From: Methylobacterium isbiliense
GTDB lineage: Bacteria > Pseudomonadota > Alphaproteobacteria > Rhizobiales > Beijerinckiaceae
NCBI RefSeq assembly: GCF_022179325.1
Contig: NZ_BPQQ01000086.1
Location: forward strand, 1 to 64,000
Length of the DNA: 64,000 bases
Direction: 5' to 3'
The notes beneath the pieces were generated by a model that worked only from the letters and a program-made list of their open reading frames with translations, did not search any database and was not told where the DNA came from. Position 1 is the first letter of the stretch. Every line of letters starts with the position of its first letter. The position numbers and the translations under genes are program-made. Shown piece by piece: positions 18,482 through 30,607 of this stretch.

Positions 18482-18518
18482 TTAGCGTACGATTTCGCAC
18501 TGCTCTTATTCTGACCCC
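18482..18518. repeat. Right terminal inverted repeat of the Tn3-family remnant
   Basis: Read inward the end starts GGGGTCAGAATAAGAGC and continues with CAGTGCGAAATCGTACGC, then TAAG. The GGGGTC start and about 38-bp length are those of Tn3-family ends. It marks the boundary between mobile DNA and the cbb region; cbbR ends 73 bp further on. No left partner is present in the window. Confidence 0.75.
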
Positions 18519-18590
18519 ATTTAGCTGCCGCCAGAACGCTAAGAGGTTGCTCAAACGAATACTGCTGAGGCAGCGCGAACAACATCGATC

Positions 18591-19520
18591 TTAAGTCGGC
18601 GCATGAGGGAGAAAACTTCCCTGCATGGACAGGATCACGTCCCGCACTCGGTTTGCCGCAGGCGTCAACGGGCTATCGCGCCGATGGACGAGAAACCACT
18701 GGCGGATGACCGGGAGGCCCGGAAACGCAAGCACCGCCAGACGCCCTGTCGCAAGTTCGGCCTGCACGGTATGTGCCGAGATGATCGCGATGCCGAGCCC
18801 GGCCATAACCGCCTGTTTGATGGTTTCGTTACTGCCAAACTCTATCGACTCGAAGTCACTTTCGATTTCGATCCGATCGAGAAAGCGCTCCATGAGCGCA
18901 CGCGTGCCCGAGCCTTTCTCGCGCGTCAGGAAGATATTGCTCTTCAGTTCATTGGACGAAATCTCGCATCTTCCAACGAGCGGATGCTTCGGTGGCGCGA
19001 TAAGGACATGGGGATGGTCGCCGAGCACGTCCGCGTCCACCTCCGGTTGGCGCGGTGGTCGACCCATGATCGCGAGCTCGATCTGGCGACTCTCCAAAGC
19101 TGCGAGGATTTCGCCTCGATTGCCGATAGGAAACGCGATCTTGATGCGTGGCACCTGACTTCGAAGTTGCGCAATGAGGTGCGGTGCGAAGTACTTTGCG
19201 GTGCTCACGGCGCCAAGGACGACGAGCCCTTCGTGCCCAGACAAGATCGCAGAAATCTTATGAACACAAGAAGTTAGCACCATGTCTATCTGTTTGGCGG
19301 CGACCAGAACCTCCCGCCCTGGCGCGGTTAGCAGCGTCTTGCCGTCGGGGCCGCGTTCCAGCAGCGGCGCGCCCAGATTCGCTTCGAGGGTGCGGAGCTG
19401 CGTTGAAACCGCAGGCGCGGTGACGTTGAGCAGGCTGGCAGCCGACGACAGGTTGCCGGCTTCGACAATTGCTGCCAGCGCGCGCAGCTGTTTCAGCGAG
19501 ATCGCTTGTTCGTGGATCAT
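18591..19520 (-). CDS. cbbR: CbbR, LysR-type regulator of the CBB operon
   Basis: A 309-aa LysR regulator divergent from cbbF, the standard position of CbbR. The winged HTH is at about residues 8-65 (NLSSAASLLNVTAPAVSTQL). The sensor domain from about residue 95 has CbbR-like features: GAVSTAKYFAPHLIAQLRSQ, then GNRGEILAALESRQIELAIM, RPPRQPEVDADVLGDHPHVL and FLTREKGSGTRALMERFL. CbbR activates cbb genes in response to metabolites of the cycle such as RuBP or to NADPH; the ligand in this organism is not readable. The gene ends 73 bp from the Tn3 end, so the left edge of the autotrophy region was trimmed close. Confidence 0.93.
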   Translation of the reverse strand: MIHEQAISLKQLRALAAIVEAGNLSSAASLLNVTAPAVSTQLRTLEANLGAPLLERGPDGKTLLTAPGREVLVAAKQIDMVLTSCVHKISAILSGHEGLVVLGAVSTAKYFAPHLIAQLRSQVPRIKIAFPIGNRGEILAALESRQIELAIMGRPPRQPEVDADVLGDHPHVLIAPPKHPLVGRCEISSNELKSNIFLTREKGSGTRALMERFLDRIEIESDFESIEFGSNETIKQAVMAGLGIAIISAHTVQAELATGRLAVLAFPGLPVIRQWFLVHRRDSPLTPAANRVRDVILSMQGSFLPHAPT

Positions 19521-19528
19521 GATCGCGC

Positions 19529-19556
19529 ATAGCTTTGTTTAATGCAGCAAAGCTAT
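19529..19556. promoter_or_regulatory. Candidate CbbR operator between cbbR and cbbF
   Basis: ATAGCTTTG at 19529-19537 and CAAAGCTAT at 19548-19556 form a perfect 9-bp inverted repeat around a 10-bp AT-rich centre (TTTAATGCAG). It lies 8 bp from the cbbR start codon and about 67 bp before cbbF, the place for a shared LysR-type operator that both represses cbbR and activates cbbF. The assignment to CbbR is by position and symmetry. Confidence 0.65.
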
Positions 19557-19622
19557 TTTTAAATTTCCCTTTCGGCCCCGTCAAGGCATCGTACGCGAAA
19601 GTTTGGCTGGTGGAGCACGGTC

Positions 19623-20639
19623 ATGACGGCACTGGAAGGCACTCTCGAAAGCTTCCTCAAGAATGATAGCTCCATTTCGGAGCCGCTCGCGATCACCGTT
19701 ACGGCGCTTGCCTTTGTCGCAGAGACTCTGGCTGGGGTGATATCGAGCGGTCCGCTCAATGGGCGCCTCGGCGAGGAGGTGGGCGCAAACAGCGATGGTG
19801 ATCGCCAGAAGAAACTCGACGTAGTGGCGGATGAGCTCTTCGCCAAGGCCCTCACGCCCACACCGGTTCGCTGGTATGCCTCAGAGGAGCGGCCGACTGC
19901 CGAATTGCTCAATCCCGAGGGCACCCTAGCGCTTGCAATCGATCCGCTCGACGGGTCGTCCAACATTGATGTGAATATATCGATAGGCACTATTTTCTCG
20001 ATATTCGAAACAAAGGAAACGGGTCTGGAGAGTTTTCAGCGTCCGGGCCACGAGCAAATTGCTGCAGGCTACGTGGTTTATGGCCCCCAGACGTTGTTTG
20101 TCCTCGCGACCCGGACCACAGTCGCTCAGTTTGTGCTCCACCGTGGCCATTTTTTCCTCGTCTCCGACAGCCTGGACATCCCCGATCGCACAACCGAATT
20201 CGCCATCAATGCATCCAACTATCGGCATTGGTCGCGGCCGATTCGGGCCTTCATCGACGATTGCCTCGCCGGTGAAGAGGGGCCGTGGGAAGAGAGGTTC
20301 AACATGCGCTGGATCGCATCGCTGGTCGCCGAGGCCCACCGGATTCTTACGCGCGGCGGGATTTTCCTCTATCCCGCAGACGCAAGGCGAGGCTATGCCC
20401 AGGGGCGACTTCGCTTGGTCTATGAGTGCGCGCCCATCGCCTTCATCGTTGAGCGCGCAGGCGGCAAGGCGACCGATGGGATCGACCGCATCCTCGACCT
20501 GACACCGAGCGAGCTCCATCAACGCACCCCCCTCGTCTTCGGCTCTGCCGAGAAAGTCAGCCGAGTTTCCGCGTATCATGACCTTCCCGAAAGCGAGGTC
20601 TCGGCACTGTTCGGCAAGCGCGGCTTGTTCAGGGCGTGA
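19623..20639 (+). CDS. cbbF: Fructose-1,6-bisphosphatase class I (also sedoheptulose bisphosphatase role)
   Basis: A 338-aa class I FBPase, first gene of the operon. It removes the C1 phosphate of fructose 1,6-bisphosphate and, in cbb operons, usually also of sedoheptulose 1,7-bisphosphate. Metal-site motif DPLDGSSN at residues 107-114; upstream GDRQKKLDVVADELF and SEERPT supply further ligands; the C-terminal half has LYPADARRGYAQGRLRLVYE for substrate binding. Cytoplasmic. Its stop overlaps the first possible start of cbbP (GTGA), but the better cbbP start is 26 bp downstream. Confidence 0.95.
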   Translation: MTALEGTLESFLKNDSSISEPLAITVTALAFVAETLAGVISSGPLNGRLGEEVGANSDGDRQKKLDVVADELFAKALTPTPVRWYASEERPTAELLNPEGTLALAIDPLDGSSNIDVNISIGTIFSIFETKETGLESFQRPGHEQIAAGYVVYGPQTLFVLATRTTVAQFVLHRGHFFLVSDSLDIPDRTTEFAINASNYRHWSRPIRAFIDDCLAGEEGPWEERFNMRWIASLVAEAHRILTRGGIFLYPADARRGYAQGRLRLVYECAPIAFIVERAGGKATDGIDRILDLTPSELHQRTPLVFGSAEKVSRVSAYHDLPESEVSALFGKRGLFRA

Positions 20640-20665
20640 CGATCAATCTCGGAAAGGGGGGAAAG

Positions 20666-21553
20666 GTGAGCAACAAGCATCCAATCATCTCGGTTGTCGG
20701 ATCCTCTGGCGCCGGCACGAGCACCGTTAAGCACACGTTCGATCAGATCTTCAGGAGGGAAGGCATCAAAGCGGTCTCAATCGAGGGTGATGCATTCCAC
20801 AGGTTTGATCGCGCGGAGATGAAGGCTGAGCTCCAGCGCCGCTATGACGAGGGTGATCGCACCTTCAGCCATTTCAGCTTTGAGGCAAACGAGCTTGCCG
20901 AGCTTGAGAAGGTTTTCGCTTCCTACGGTGCGACAGGCACTGGGCGAACGCGTCACTACGTCCATGACGACGCGGAAGCCGAACGCTACGGAGTGTCGCC
21001 GGGTCGCTTCACCGAATGGGAAGCTTTCGAGGAGGATTCAGACATTCTCCTCTATGAAGGCCTGCACGGAGCTTTGCGCACCCAGGCCATTCGCATCGCC
21101 GATCACGCCGATCTGAAGATCGGCGTCGTTCCGGTGATCAACCTCGAATGGATCCAGAAGATCCATCGGGACAAGGCTTCACGCGGCTACACCACCGAAG
21201 CCGTGACCGACGTCATTTTGCGGCGGATGCACGCCTATGTGCATTGCATCTGTCCGCAGTTTTCAGAGACCGACATCAATTTCCAGCGCGTACCGGTTGT
21301 CGATACATCCAATCCGTTCATCGCCCGCTGGATTCCAACAGCCGGGGAAAGCCTGGTTGTCGTTCGCTTCAAGAGCCCGCGCGGCATCGATTTCCCCTAT
21401 CTCACGCAGATGATCAGCGGCAGCTGGATGAGCCGAGCCAACTCGATTGTCGTACCCGGAGACAAGCTCGATCTCGCGATGCAACTCATCCTCACACCGA
21501 TGATCCTTCGGCTCGTCGATCAATCCAAACGTTTGAAGGGGCCTACCTCATGA
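20666..21553 (+). CDS. cbbP: Phosphoribulokinase
   Basis: A 295-aa bacterial-type PRK that makes RuBP from ribulose 5-phosphate and ATP. I chose GTG 20666 because it is preceded by a strong GGAAAGGGGGGAAAG ribosome site and gives the standard N-terminus [18 protein letters not shown]; a GTG at 20636 overlapping cbbF would add ten residues. P-loop GSSGAGTS at residues 12-19; [16 protein letters not shown] with the catalytic Asp; the PRK block [20 protein letters not shown]; and [18 protein letters not shown]. It is the octameric NADH-responsive form by length. The cbbT start overlaps its stop. Confidence 0.94.
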   Translation: MSNKHPIISVVGSSGAGTSTVKHTFDQIFRREGIKAVSIEGDAFHRFDRAEMKAELQRRYDEGDRTFSHFSFEANELAELEKVFASYGATGTGRTRHYVHDDAEAERYGVSPGRFTEWEAFEEDSDILLYEGLHGALRTQAIRIADHADLKIGVVPVINLEWIQKIHRDKASRGYTTEAVTDVILRRMHAYVHCICPQFSETDINFQRVPVVDTSNPFIARWIPTAGESLVVVRFKSPRGIDFPYLTQMISGSWMSRANSIVVPGDKLDLAMQLILTPMILRLVDQSKRLKGPTS

Positions 21554-23565
21554 ACCTCGTTGCCGAGCGCAATGCAATCATCGATGAGGCGCAGATGGCG
21601 AACGCGATCCGCGCGCTCGCCATGGATGCGGTCGAGGCTGCGAAGTCAGGCCATCCCGGAATGCCCATGGGCATGGCGGATGCAGCTACCGTGCTCTTCA
21701 ACCGCTTCGTGAAGATCGACCCGGCGCAGCCCAATTGGCCCGATCGCGACCGTTTTGTGCTGAGCGCTGGGCATGGATCGATGCTGCTTTACGCACTTCA
21801 CCACCTCCTCGGCTTCCAAGACATGTCCATGGACCAGCTGCGCCGATTTCGCCAGTTCGGCAGCCGGACAGCTGGGCATCCGGAATTCGGCCATGCTGCG
21901 GGAATCGAAACAACCACCGGTCCGCTCGGCCAGGGAATCGCCACCGCCGTGGGTATGGCTGTCGCCGAGCGTATGCTGAATGCGCGTTTCGGCGGCGAAC
22001 TCGTCGATCATCGCACATATGTGATCGCCGGCGACGGCTGTCTGATGGAAGGAATCAGCCATGAGGCGATCGATTTTGCCGGCCATCTCGGACTCGGCCG
22101 TCTCATCGTGCTGTGGGATGACAACCAGATCACGATCGACGGCCCCACGAGCCTCTCGACCTCGCTCGACCAGAAGGCGCGGTTCGCCGCGGCCGGTTGG
22201 CATGTCCTGGCCGTTGACGGCCACGACCGCGACGCGGTCGCCAAGGCGATCGCCGACGCACAGGCCGAACCCCGCCCCTCTCTGATCGCCTGCCGCACCA
22301 TCATAGGCTTCGGCGCGCCCAACAAGCAGGGGACATCGGCCACGCATGGTGCGCCGCTGGGCAAGGAGGAGGTGGCCGCGGCACGAGAGACCCTCGGCTG
22401 GACCCATCCGCCCTTCGAGGTGCCGGAGGCGATCGTCCAAGCCTGGCGCGCAATCGGCGCTCGCGGGACGCGCGCCCGTACCGAGTGGCAAGAGCGGCTC
22501 GCTCGCAGTCCCCAACGCGAGGAGTTTGTTGCCCATCTCGCTCCCCCCGATGCCGCGAGGCTGCACGCAGCGTTGGCGGATCATCGCCGACGCATGCGCG
22601 ATGAGAAGCCGAAGATCGCCACCCGCAAGGCTTCCGAGCTGGCGCTGGAGGTCGTGAACGCGACGATCCCGAACATGGTCGGTGGTTCGGCCGATCTCAC
22701 GGGTTCCAACAACACACGTACCAAGGGCATGCGCCCCGTGACCCGGAGCGATTTCACGGGCAACTACATCCATTACGGCGTGCGCGAGCATGGGATGGCC
22801 GCGGCGATGAACGGTATCTCGCTGCATGGGGGACTGCGGCCCTATGGCGGCACGTTCCTCGCCTTCGCCGACTATTGCCGCCCGGCGATCCGTCTCTCGG
22901 CTCTCATGGGCCGGTCGGTCATTTATGTGATGACGCACGACAGCATCGGCCTGGGCGAGGACGGGCCGACGCACCAACCAGTCGAGCACCTCGCATCGCT
23001 GCGAGCGATACCAAATCTCAACGTGTTCCGGCCGGCCGACGCGGTGGAGGCGGCGGAAGCTTGGGAGCTCGCGCTCACCGCGGCCAAGACGCCGTCGGTG
23101 CTTTGCCTCTCGCGGCAGGACCTGCCAACGCTGCGCAGGGGCAACGACGACGAGAACATGACGTTACGTGGCGCTTATCTCCTGCGCGATCCTGGCGAGA
23201 ATAGGGATCTGACTCTCATTGCCACGGGCTCCGAGGTCGCCATTGCGGTCGAGGCCGCCGACAAGCTGTCGGCAGACGGGCTGAAGGTCGCCATCGTCTC
23301 CGCGCCTTGCTTTGAGCTGTTCGCCGCCCAGGAGGCGGGCTATCGCAGCGCCGTGCTGGGCGAGGCCCCGCGTATCGGCGTTGAGGCAGCGGTCGCCCTC
23401 GGCTGGGCAGAATGGCTCGGGCCTCGCTCCGCCTTCATCGGAATGGAGGGCTTCGGCGCCTCTGCTCCTGCCGGCGATCTCTACAGCCATTTCGGCATCA
23501 CGGCCGAGCGGGTCGCCGCCGAAGGGTGGAGGCTCGCCCGCAAGCCAGGGGAGGAACGCAAGTGA
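21550..23565 (+). CDS. cbbT: Transketolase
   Basis: A 671-aa thiamine diphosphate enzyme transferring two-carbon units among sugar phosphates during RuBP regeneration. ATG 21550 overlaps the cbbP stop. Motifs: [13 protein letters not shown] (residues 32-44), [19 protein letters not shown], the ThDP-binding [13 protein letters not shown] at 161, the central GSADLTGSN, the E-bearing [20 protein letters not shown] region and the [20 protein letters not shown] block. Full length and intact. Confidence 0.95.
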   Translation: MNLVAERNAIIDEAQMANAIRALAMDAVEAAKSGHPGMPMGMADAATVLFNRFVKIDPAQPNWPDRDRFVLSAGHGSMLLYALHHLLGFQDMSMDQLRRFRQFGSRTAGHPEFGHAAGIETTTGPLGQGIATAVGMAVAERMLNARFGGELVDHRTYVIAGDGCLMEGISHEAIDFAGHLGLGRLIVLWDDNQITIDGPTSLSTSLDQKARFAAAGWHVLAVDGHDRDAVAKAIADAQAEPRPSLIACRTIIGFGAPNKQGTSATHGAPLGKEEVAAARETLGWTHPPFEVPEAIVQAWRAIGARGTRARTEWQERLARSPQREEFVAHLAPPDAARLHAALADHRRRMRDEKPKIATRKASELALEVVNATIPNMVGGSADLTGSNNTRTKGMRPVTRSDFTGNYIHYGVREHGMAAAMNGISLHGGLRPYGGTFLAFADYCRPAIRLSALMGRSVIYVMTHDSIGLGEDGPTHQPVEHLASLRAIPNLNVFRPADAVEAAEAWELALTAAKTPSVLCLSRQDLPTLRRGNDDENMTLRGAYLLRDPGENRDLTLIATGSEVAIAVEAADKLSADGLKVAIVSAPCFELFAAQEAGYRSAVLGEAPRIGVEAAVALGWAEWLGPRSAFIGMEGFGASAPAGDLYSHFGITAERVAAEGWRLARKPGEERK

Positions 23566-24569
23566 CGGCCAGAGTTGGCATCAATGGTTTCGGTCGCATC
23601 GGGCGCAACGTGCTGCGCGCGATCTACGAGTCGGGCCGCAATGATATCGAAGTCGTAGCAATCAACGATCTCGGCCCGGTCGACATCAACGCCCACCTGT
23701 TGCGCTACGACAGCGTGCACGGGTTGTTCCCGGGTCCAGTCAAAGTGAGCGGCGCCAGCATTGATATAGGCCGCGGCCCGCCGATCCGCGTGACCGCCGA
23801 ACGTGACCCAAAGGCACTGCCGTGGAACGACATCGACATCGCGCTTGAATGCACCGGCATCTTCACTGCACGCGAGAAGGCAGCGCTACACCTCGCGAAC
23901 GGTTCGAAGCGCGTCCTGGTCTCCGCGCCCGCCTCGGGGGCCGACAAAACAATCGTCTTCGGCGTCAACCACAATAGCCTGTCGGCGGAAGACATAGTCG
24001 TTTCCTGCGCGTCCTGCACCACCAATTGTCTTGCCCCGGTCGCGGCGGTGCTTCATCGGGCCATCGGCATCGACAAGGGATTCATGACGACGATCCATAG
24101 CTATACCGGTGACCAGCCGACGCTCGATACTCTGCACAAGGATCCGTACCGAGCCCGCGCCGCGGCGATGTCGATGATTCCGACCTCGACGGGAGCCGCC
24201 AAGGCGGTGGGCCTGGTGCTGCCGGAGCTGAATGGCAAGCTCGATGGTGTCGCGATCAGGGTGCCGACGCCGAACGTTTCGGTCGTCGATTTCAAGTTCA
24301 TCGCCAGCCGCGACACGACCGTCGAGGAAATCAACAGCGTCGTCAGGAAAGCTGCCGGCGCCGAACTCGATCGCATTCTGGGCTTTACGGACGAACCGCT
24401 GGTCTCGGTGGATTTCACGCACGATCCGCGCTCTTCGATCGTCCATACAGACCAGACCAAAGTGATCGACGGGCGCCTCTGCCGCGTCATGTCGTGGTAC
24501 GATAATGAGTGGGGCTTCTCGAACCGGATGGCCGACACTGCTGTCGCGATGGGGAGGCTCATCGGATGA
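23562..24569 (+). CDS. cbbG: Glyceraldehyde-3-phosphate dehydrogenase, type I
   Basis: A 335-aa GAPDH reducing 1,3-bisphosphoglycerate in the reductive direction. The GTG start at 23562 overlaps the cbbT stop (GTGA) and gives the normal Rossmann start [17 protein letters not shown]. Catalytic Cys152 is in [24 protein letters not shown] carries the catalytic His; [13 protein letters not shown] is at the C-terminus. The residue after the second strand (VVAINDLG) has Asp, which generally favours NAD over NADP. Confidence 0.94.
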   Translation: MTARVGINGFGRIGRNVLRAIYESGRNDIEVVAINDLGPVDINAHLLRYDSVHGLFPGPVKVSGASIDIGRGPPIRVTAERDPKALPWNDIDIALECTGIFTAREKAALHLANGSKRVLVSAPASGADKTIVFGVNHNSLSAEDIVVSCASCTTNCLAPVAAVLHRAIGIDKGFMTTIHSYTGDQPTLDTLHKDPYRARAAAMSMIPTSTGAAKAVGLVLPELNGKLDGVAIRVPTPNVSVVDFKFIASRDTTVEEINSVVRKAAGAELDRILGFTDEPLVSVDFTHDPRSSIVHTDQTKVIDGRLCRVMSWYDNEWGFSNRMADTAVAMGRLIG

Positions 24570-25768
24570 CGCTGAAGTCCGTCCACGACGTCGAACTTTC
24601 CTGCCGTCGCCTCCTCATTCGCGCCGACTTGAATGTCCCGATGAAGAACGGCGTGGTTGCTGACGCGACGCGCATTGAGCGCTTCGCGGCTGGCCTGAAG
24701 CCGCTTCTGGCCAATGGCGCCCGGGCAGTCGTTCTCTCTCATCTCGGACGTCCCGACGGCATGCCGCGACCGGAACTCTCCCTGGAGCCAGTGGCGGCGG
24801 CACTGGGACGAGCTCTCGGTAAGGACGTGGCCTTTTGCGAAGTGGTAAGTGGCCCCGTCGCCGAGAAGGCGGCCGCCGCGCTCGGTCCCGGCGATGTTCT
24901 GGTGTGCGAGAATCTGCGTTTCGATCCACGGGAAGAAGCCAATGACGCCAGCTTGGCGGAGGAACTGGCCGCTCTCGGCGATCTTTACGTGAACGATGCC
25001 TTCTCCTGCGCTCATCGGGCGCATGCCTCGACGGTTGCCATCACGGAACATCTGCCGGCGGTGGCCGGCCCGCTCATGTTGGCGGAGATCTCGGCGCTGA
25101 CGCAGGCATTGGACGCGCCGTTGAGACCGGCGGTCGCATTGGTGGGTGGCGCGAAAGTGTCAAGCAAGATCGATCTGCTCATTAACCTGGTCGGCAAGGT
25201 AGACGCAGTGGTCGTGGGCGGCGGCATGGCCAATACGTTCCTGGCGGCCAACGGCTTGCCTGTCGGCAAGTCACTGCACGAGCCCGCTCAGTTCGAGACC
25301 GTCCGCAAGATCCTGGCGCGGGCCCAAGACTGCGGCTGCGAGATCGTCTTGCCGGTCGACATCGTTTGGACCGACCGCTTCGAAAGCGGCGCGGAAGCGC
25401 ACGTCGCCGAGCTCGACCATTGTCCCGAGTACGGCATGATACTGGACGCGGGTCCGCGCTCGATCGAGCGGATCTGGGATATTTTCGCCGGCGCGAAAAC
25501 CATCCTATGGAATGGTCCGCTTGGCGCCTTCGAGATCGAGCCTTTCGATCATGCCACGGAGGCGGTCGCTGTCGAAGCGGCGCGCCTGACGCGCGCCGGA
25601 CAGGTCAGATCCATTGCCGGTGGCGGCGACACGGTCGCGGCGTTGAACGCTGCCGGAGTGACCGACGACTTCACCTATGTATCCACGGCAGGTGGCGCTT
25701 TCCTCGAATGGATAGAAGGCAAGGAACTGCCCGGCGTATCGGTCCTCAAGGCTCCCCAGTTGGTATGA
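24566..25768 (+). CDS. cbbK: Phosphoglycerate kinase
   Basis: A 400-aa PGK phosphorylating 3-phosphoglycerate, the product of RuBisCO. ATG 24566 overlaps the cbbG stop. Family motifs: [16 protein letters not shown] (residues 14-29), [17 protein letters not shown], the [14 protein letters not shown] segment, [15 protein letters not shown], the [19 protein letters not shown] hinge and the nucleotide-binding [13 protein letters not shown] followed by [20 protein letters not shown]. Complete. Confidence 0.95.
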   Translation: MTLKSVHDVELSCRRLLIRADLNVPMKNGVVADATRIERFAAGLKPLLANGARAVVLSHLGRPDGMPRPELSLEPVAAALGRALGKDVAFCEVVSGPVAEKAAAALGPGDVLVCENLRFDPREEANDASLAEELAALGDLYVNDAFSCAHRAHASTVAITEHLPAVAGPLMLAEISALTQALDAPLRPAVALVGGAKVSSKIDLLINLVGKVDAVVVGGGMANTFLAANGLPVGKSLHEPAQFETVRKILARAQDCGCEIVLPVDIVWTDRFESGAEAHVAELDHCPEYGMILDAGPRSIERIWDIFAGAKTILWNGPLGAFEIEPFDHATEAVAVEAARLTRAGQVRSIAGGGDTVAALNAAGVTDDFTYVSTAGGAFLEWIEGKELPGVSVLKAPQLV

Positions 25769-25785
25769 TCGGAAAGGAAACGACG

Positions 25786-26865
25786 ATGGCGCTCATCACC
25801 CTCAGACAATTGCTCGACCACGCTGCGGATCGGAGTTACGGCGTTCCAGCCTTCAACATCAACAACATGGAACAGGGCCTCGCGATTCTGGAGGCAGCGC
25901 GCGATAAGGACGCGCCAGTGATCATCCAGGCCAGTCGGGGCGCGCGTTCCTACGCCGGCGACATCATGCTGCGTAAGATGATCGAAGCGCTGGTCGAAAT
26001 GTTCCCGACAATTCCGATCTGCGTCCATCAAGATCACGGGAACGACGTCAAGACGTGCCTGTCGGCTATTCAGCACGGCTTCACCTCGGTGATGATGGAT
26101 GGGTCGCTGCGCGAGGATGCCAAGACGCCAGCGGACTACGGCTACAACGTCCACGTGACCCGCACCGTGGCGGAACTCGCGCACATGGTTGGTGCCTCGG
26201 TCGAGGGCGAGCTTGGGTGCCTTGGCAGCCTCGAGACCGGCGAGGGCGAGAAGGAGGATGGCCACGGCGCCGAAGGCAAGCTCGACCACTCGCAGCTCCT
26301 GACCGATCCCGACGAGGCAATGCGCTTCGTCACCGAGACCAAGGTGGACGCGCTGGCCGTTGCCATCGGCACCAGTCACGGCGCCTACAAGTTCACGCGT
26401 AAGCCCACGGGCGACATCTTGGCGATGTCGGTGATCGAGGCGATCCACGAGAAGTTGCCGAACACGCATATCGTTATGCACGGCTCATCGTCCGTTCCCG
26501 AGGAATGGCAGGCGATGTTCAATGAGAATGGTGGCGAGCTGCGCGAGACGTATGGCGTGCCGGTCGAAGAGATCGTGCGTGGCATCCGCCACGGCGTGCG
26601 CAAGGTCAATATCGACACCGACTTGCGCCTGGCCGGCGCGGCGGAGTTCCGGCGCGTGGCCAACACCGACCGAACGCAGTTCGATCCTCGCAAATTCTTG
26701 AAGCCTGCGATGGATGCAATGAAGAAGATTTGCGCCGAGCGTTTTGAGGCGTTCGGAACCGCTGGCAATGCCTCGAAAATCCGCGTGATTCCAATGAGCG
26801 AGATGGCCAAGCGATACGCGAGCGGGTCGCTTGATCCGCAGATATCCACCTCCAAAGCCGCCTAG
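25786..26865 (+). CDS. cbbA: Fructose-bisphosphate aldolase class II (FBP/SBP aldolase, CBB type)
   Basis: A 359-aa zinc-dependent aldolase condensing DHAP with GAP or erythrose 4-phosphate. Preferred start ATG 25786 ([20 protein letters not shown]) with GGAAAGGAAA upstream; ATG 25765 would overlap the cbbK stop and add seven residues. Zinc ligands and substrate motifs: [20 protein letters not shown], the [20 protein letters not shown] block typical of CBB aldolases, [24 protein letters not shown] and [13 protein letters not shown]. Confidence 0.95.
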   Translation: MALITLRQLLDHAADRSYGVPAFNINNMEQGLAILEAARDKDAPVIIQASRGARSYAGDIMLRKMIEALVEMFPTIPICVHQDHGNDVKTCLSAIQHGFTSVMMDGSLREDAKTPADYGYNVHVTRTVAELAHMVGASVEGELGCLGSLETGEGEKEDGHGAEGKLDHSQLLTDPDEAMRFVTETKVDALAVAIGTSHGAYKFTRKPTGDILAMSVIEAIHEKLPNTHIVMHGSSSVPEEWQAMFNENGGELRETYGVPVEEIVRGIRHGVRKVNIDTDLRLAGAAEFRRVANTDRTQFDPRKFLKPAMDAMKKICAERFEAFGTAGNASKIRVIPMSEMAKRYASGSLDPQISTSKAA

Positions 26866-28350
<1,485 letters not shown>

Positions 28351-28378
28351 CCAAAAAACCGAAACCTGGAGAACGACC

Positions 28379-28798
28379 ATGCGAGTGACACAAGGTGCTT
28401 TTTCCTTCCTGCCGGATCTGACCGACGAGCAGATACACACGCAGGTTCAGTACTGCATCGATAAGGGCTGGGCGGTCAGCCTCGAGTACACGGATGACCC
28501 TCATCCGCGGAACACGTATTGGGAGATGTGGGGCCATCCCATGTTCGACAATCCGGACGCTGCGGCGCTCCTTTACGAGCTGAATGAATGCCGCAAGCAG
28601 TTCGGACACGGCTACATCCGCGTCGTCGCCTTCGATTCGACAAGCGGATGGGAGTCCGTCCGGCTATCCTTCATTGTGAACCGACCCTCGGAAGAGCCTG
28701 GCTTCCGGCTTTCGCGCCAGGAGGTGAAGGGGCGCTCGATCCAATACACGACGACGCCCTACACGACCGACCAGCCGGAAGGTCAACGCTACCGCTAG
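28379..28798 (+). CDS. cbbS: RuBisCO small subunit, red-type form I
   Basis: A 139-aa small subunit, starting 28 bp after cbbL. It contains the family block TQGAFSFLPDLTDEQIHTQV, YCIDKGWAVSLEYTDDPHPR, NTYWEMWGHPMFD and NECRKQFGHGYIRVVAFD. The long C-terminal extension (about 30 residues ending TTTPYTTDQPEGQRYR) is the beta-hairpin extension of red-type small subunits that helps assembly without RbcX or Raf1. Confidence 0.96.
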   Translation: MRVTQGAFSFLPDLTDEQIHTQVQYCIDKGWAVSLEYTDDPHPRNTYWEMWGHPMFDNPDAAALLYELNECRKQFGHGYIRVVAFDSTSGWESVRLSFIVNRPSEEPGFRLSRQEVKGRSIQYTTTPYTTDQPEGQRYR

Positions 28799-28891
28799 TG
28801 GCCGACGCCATTCCGGGTCTGCGCTGTAAGATTGCAGGCCCGGAACAGCTCGGCGCGGCGCCGTGAAATCGTGCGACGAGGACGCCAAAAC

Positions 28892-29905
28892 ATGACCACA
28901 AGTACAATGCCGTGGGAAAGCGGCGGCCGGCCCAGCGACTCGACGGCTGTCTCCACACCCGCGATTCAGAAACTCGAAACGGCCACCGTGACCGAGATCG
29001 ACCTCGCACAGGAGTTCGAGTCGTCTGGCGTGCGCGGCGTTTTGGAGGAACTCGATCGCTCACTTATCGGCCTCAAGCCGGTGAAGAACCGCATCCGCGA
29101 AACCGCCGCACTCTTGCTGGTCGAGCGCGCGCGAAAAGCTCTCGGGCTCGCCCACGAGACGCCGACGCTGCATATGAGCTTCACCGGCAATCCCGGGACG
29201 GGAAAGACGACGGTCGCACTCAAGATGGCCAACCTTCTCCACCGGCTCGGCTACGTCCGCAAAGGGCACCTCGTGACCGTGACGCGCGACGATCTGGTCG
29301 GCCAGTATATCGGCCATACGGCGCCGAAGACCAAGGAAGTTCTGAAGAAAGCGATGGGCGGGGTGCTGTTCATTGACGAGGCCTACTATCTGTACCGCCC
29401 GGACAACGAAAGGGACTATGGTCAAGAGGCGATTGAGATCCTATTGCAGGTGATGGAGAACAACCGCGACGACCTGGTCGTGATCCTTGCCGGTTATGCC
29501 GATCGTATGGACCGGTTCTTTGAAAGCAATCCGGGCTTCCGCTCGCGGATCGCTCATCACATCGACTTCCCTGATTATACCGACGATGAGCTGCTGCACA
29601 TCGCTACGACGATGCTTGACGCCCAGAACTACCGCTTCACAGACACGGCTCGCACGGCAATGGCCGAGTATATCGGCCTGCGCCGCAGGCAGCCGCATTT
29701 CGCCAATGCCAGATCGATCCGCAATGCGATCGACCGGATGCGGCTTCGCCAGGCAAACCGGCTATTCGAGAGCGCCAAGGGTCCACTGGGTGTCGAGGCG
29801 CTGTCGACGATCGAGGAGAGCGACTTGCGCGCAAGCCGAGTTTTCCGCGGCGGGCTTGACATCGACATCGCGCGCGATGCTGGCAAACAGGAGAGCCAAG
29901 AATGA
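28892..29905 (+). CDS. cbbX: CbbX, AAA+ red-type RuBisCO activase
   Basis: A 337-aa AAA+ motor that, when bound to RuBP, pulls the C-terminus of CbbL to release inhibitory sugar phosphates. Walker A GNPGTGKT at residues 99-106, Walker [11 protein letters not shown] from 158, sensor 1 around [20 protein letters not shown], arginine-finger region [14 protein letters not shown]. The N-terminus is longer than in many CbbX proteins by about 25 residues; ATG at the MPWESG codon is a possible alternative start. The stop overlaps the cbbE start. Confidence 0.95.
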   Translation: MTTSTMPWESGGRPSDSTAVSTPAIQKLETATVTEIDLAQEFESSGVRGVLEELDRSLIGLKPVKNRIRETAALLLVERARKALGLAHETPTLHMSFTGNPGTGKTTVALKMANLLHRLGYVRKGHLVTVTRDDLVGQYIGHTAPKTKEVLKKAMGGVLFIDEAYYLYRPDNERDYGQEAIEILLQVMENNRDDLVVILAGYADRMDRFFESNPGFRSRIAHHIDFPDYTDDELLHIATTMLDAQNYRFTDTARTAMAEYIGLRRRQPHFANARSIRNAIDRMRLRQANRLFESAKGPLGVEALSTIEESDLRASRVFRGGLDIDIARDAGKQESQE

Positions 29906-30603
29906 TCTTCGATCGCTCGATAAAGATCGCGCCCTCGATCCTGAGCGCCGACTTCGCCAATTTTGGCGCCGAATGCCGCGCTATCGAAGAGCAAGGATGT
30001 GATTGGGTGCATGTCGACGTGATGGACGGTCATTTTGTCCCGAACCTCACGTTCGGCCCACAGCTCTGCAGGGCCATCCGCCCGCACGTGAAGACGGTTA
30101 TGGATGTGCATTTGATGATCGCTCCAGTGGACCCCTACATTCACGCATTTTCCGAAGCGGGCGCGGACATCATAACCGCACATGTCGAGGCTGGCCCGCA
30201 TCTTGACCGGACCTTGCAGGCGATCCGTGCCACCGGGGCCAAAGCGGGCGTCTCGCTCAACCCGGCGACGCCGCCAGAAGCAATCGAATTCGTCCTTGAC
30301 CGCGTCGACCTGATCCTCGTGATGACAGTCAACCCCGGCTTCGGCGGGCAAAGCTTCATCGAGGCCATGGTCCCCAAGATTCGCCGTTTGCGCCAGATGG
30401 TAGGAGACCGGCCAATTCACATCGAGGTTGATGGCGGCGTGACCCCCGAGACGGCGCCGCTGGTTGCTGCCGCTGGCGCTGACGTACTGGTTGCGGGATC
30501 AGCTGTCTTCAGGGGCGGATCGGTTGCCGACCCTGCACCCTACGGTCGGAACATCCGCGCCATCCGCGAGGCTGCGACCGCGGCGCAGAGAAAGGCAGCG
30601 TAA
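29902..30603 (+). CDS. cbbE: Ribulose-phosphate 3-epimerase
   Basis: A 233-aa TIM-barrel epimerase interconverting xylulose 5-phosphate and ribulose 5-phosphate. Metal and catalytic motifs: [32 protein letters not shown] (Asp39), [21 protein letters not shown] and [16 protein letters not shown]. Phosphate site near [17 protein letters not shown] overlaps the cbbX stop (ATGA), so translation is coupled. Typical length. Confidence 0.95.
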   Translation: MIFDRSIKIAPSILSADFANFGAECRAIEEQGCDWVHVDVMDGHFVPNLTFGPQLCRAIRPHVKTVMDVHLMIAPVDPYIHAFSEAGADIITAHVEAGPHLDRTLQAIRATGAKAGVSLNPATPPEAIEFVLDRVDLILVMTVNPGFGGQSFIEAMVPKIRRLRQMVGDRPIHIEVDGGVTPETAPLVAAAGADVLVAGSAVFRGGSVADPAPYGRNIRAIREAATAAQRKAA

Positions 30604-30607
30604 GACG

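Larger units (their letters stand above)
13365..18518 (+). mobile_element. Tn3-family transposon remnant, 5'-truncated and interrupted by IS66
   Basis: Tn3-type transposase coding sequence runs from about 13365 to 18462 with a 2763-bp IS66 inside it. The right end is a Tn3-type inverted repeat at 18482-18518; read inward it starts GGGGTCAGAATAAGAGC, which matches the GGGGTC start of Tn3 ends. The left end and the first 100 or more codons of the transposase are missing; the fragment is fused directly to the EamA gene. No resolvase is present. The remnant cannot transpose by itself. Confidence 0.85.

Noticed and set aside
24101-25051. 316-codon minus-strand open frame across cbbG and cbbK
   Set aside because: Overlaps two essential, coupled genes on the other strand and shows no domain.
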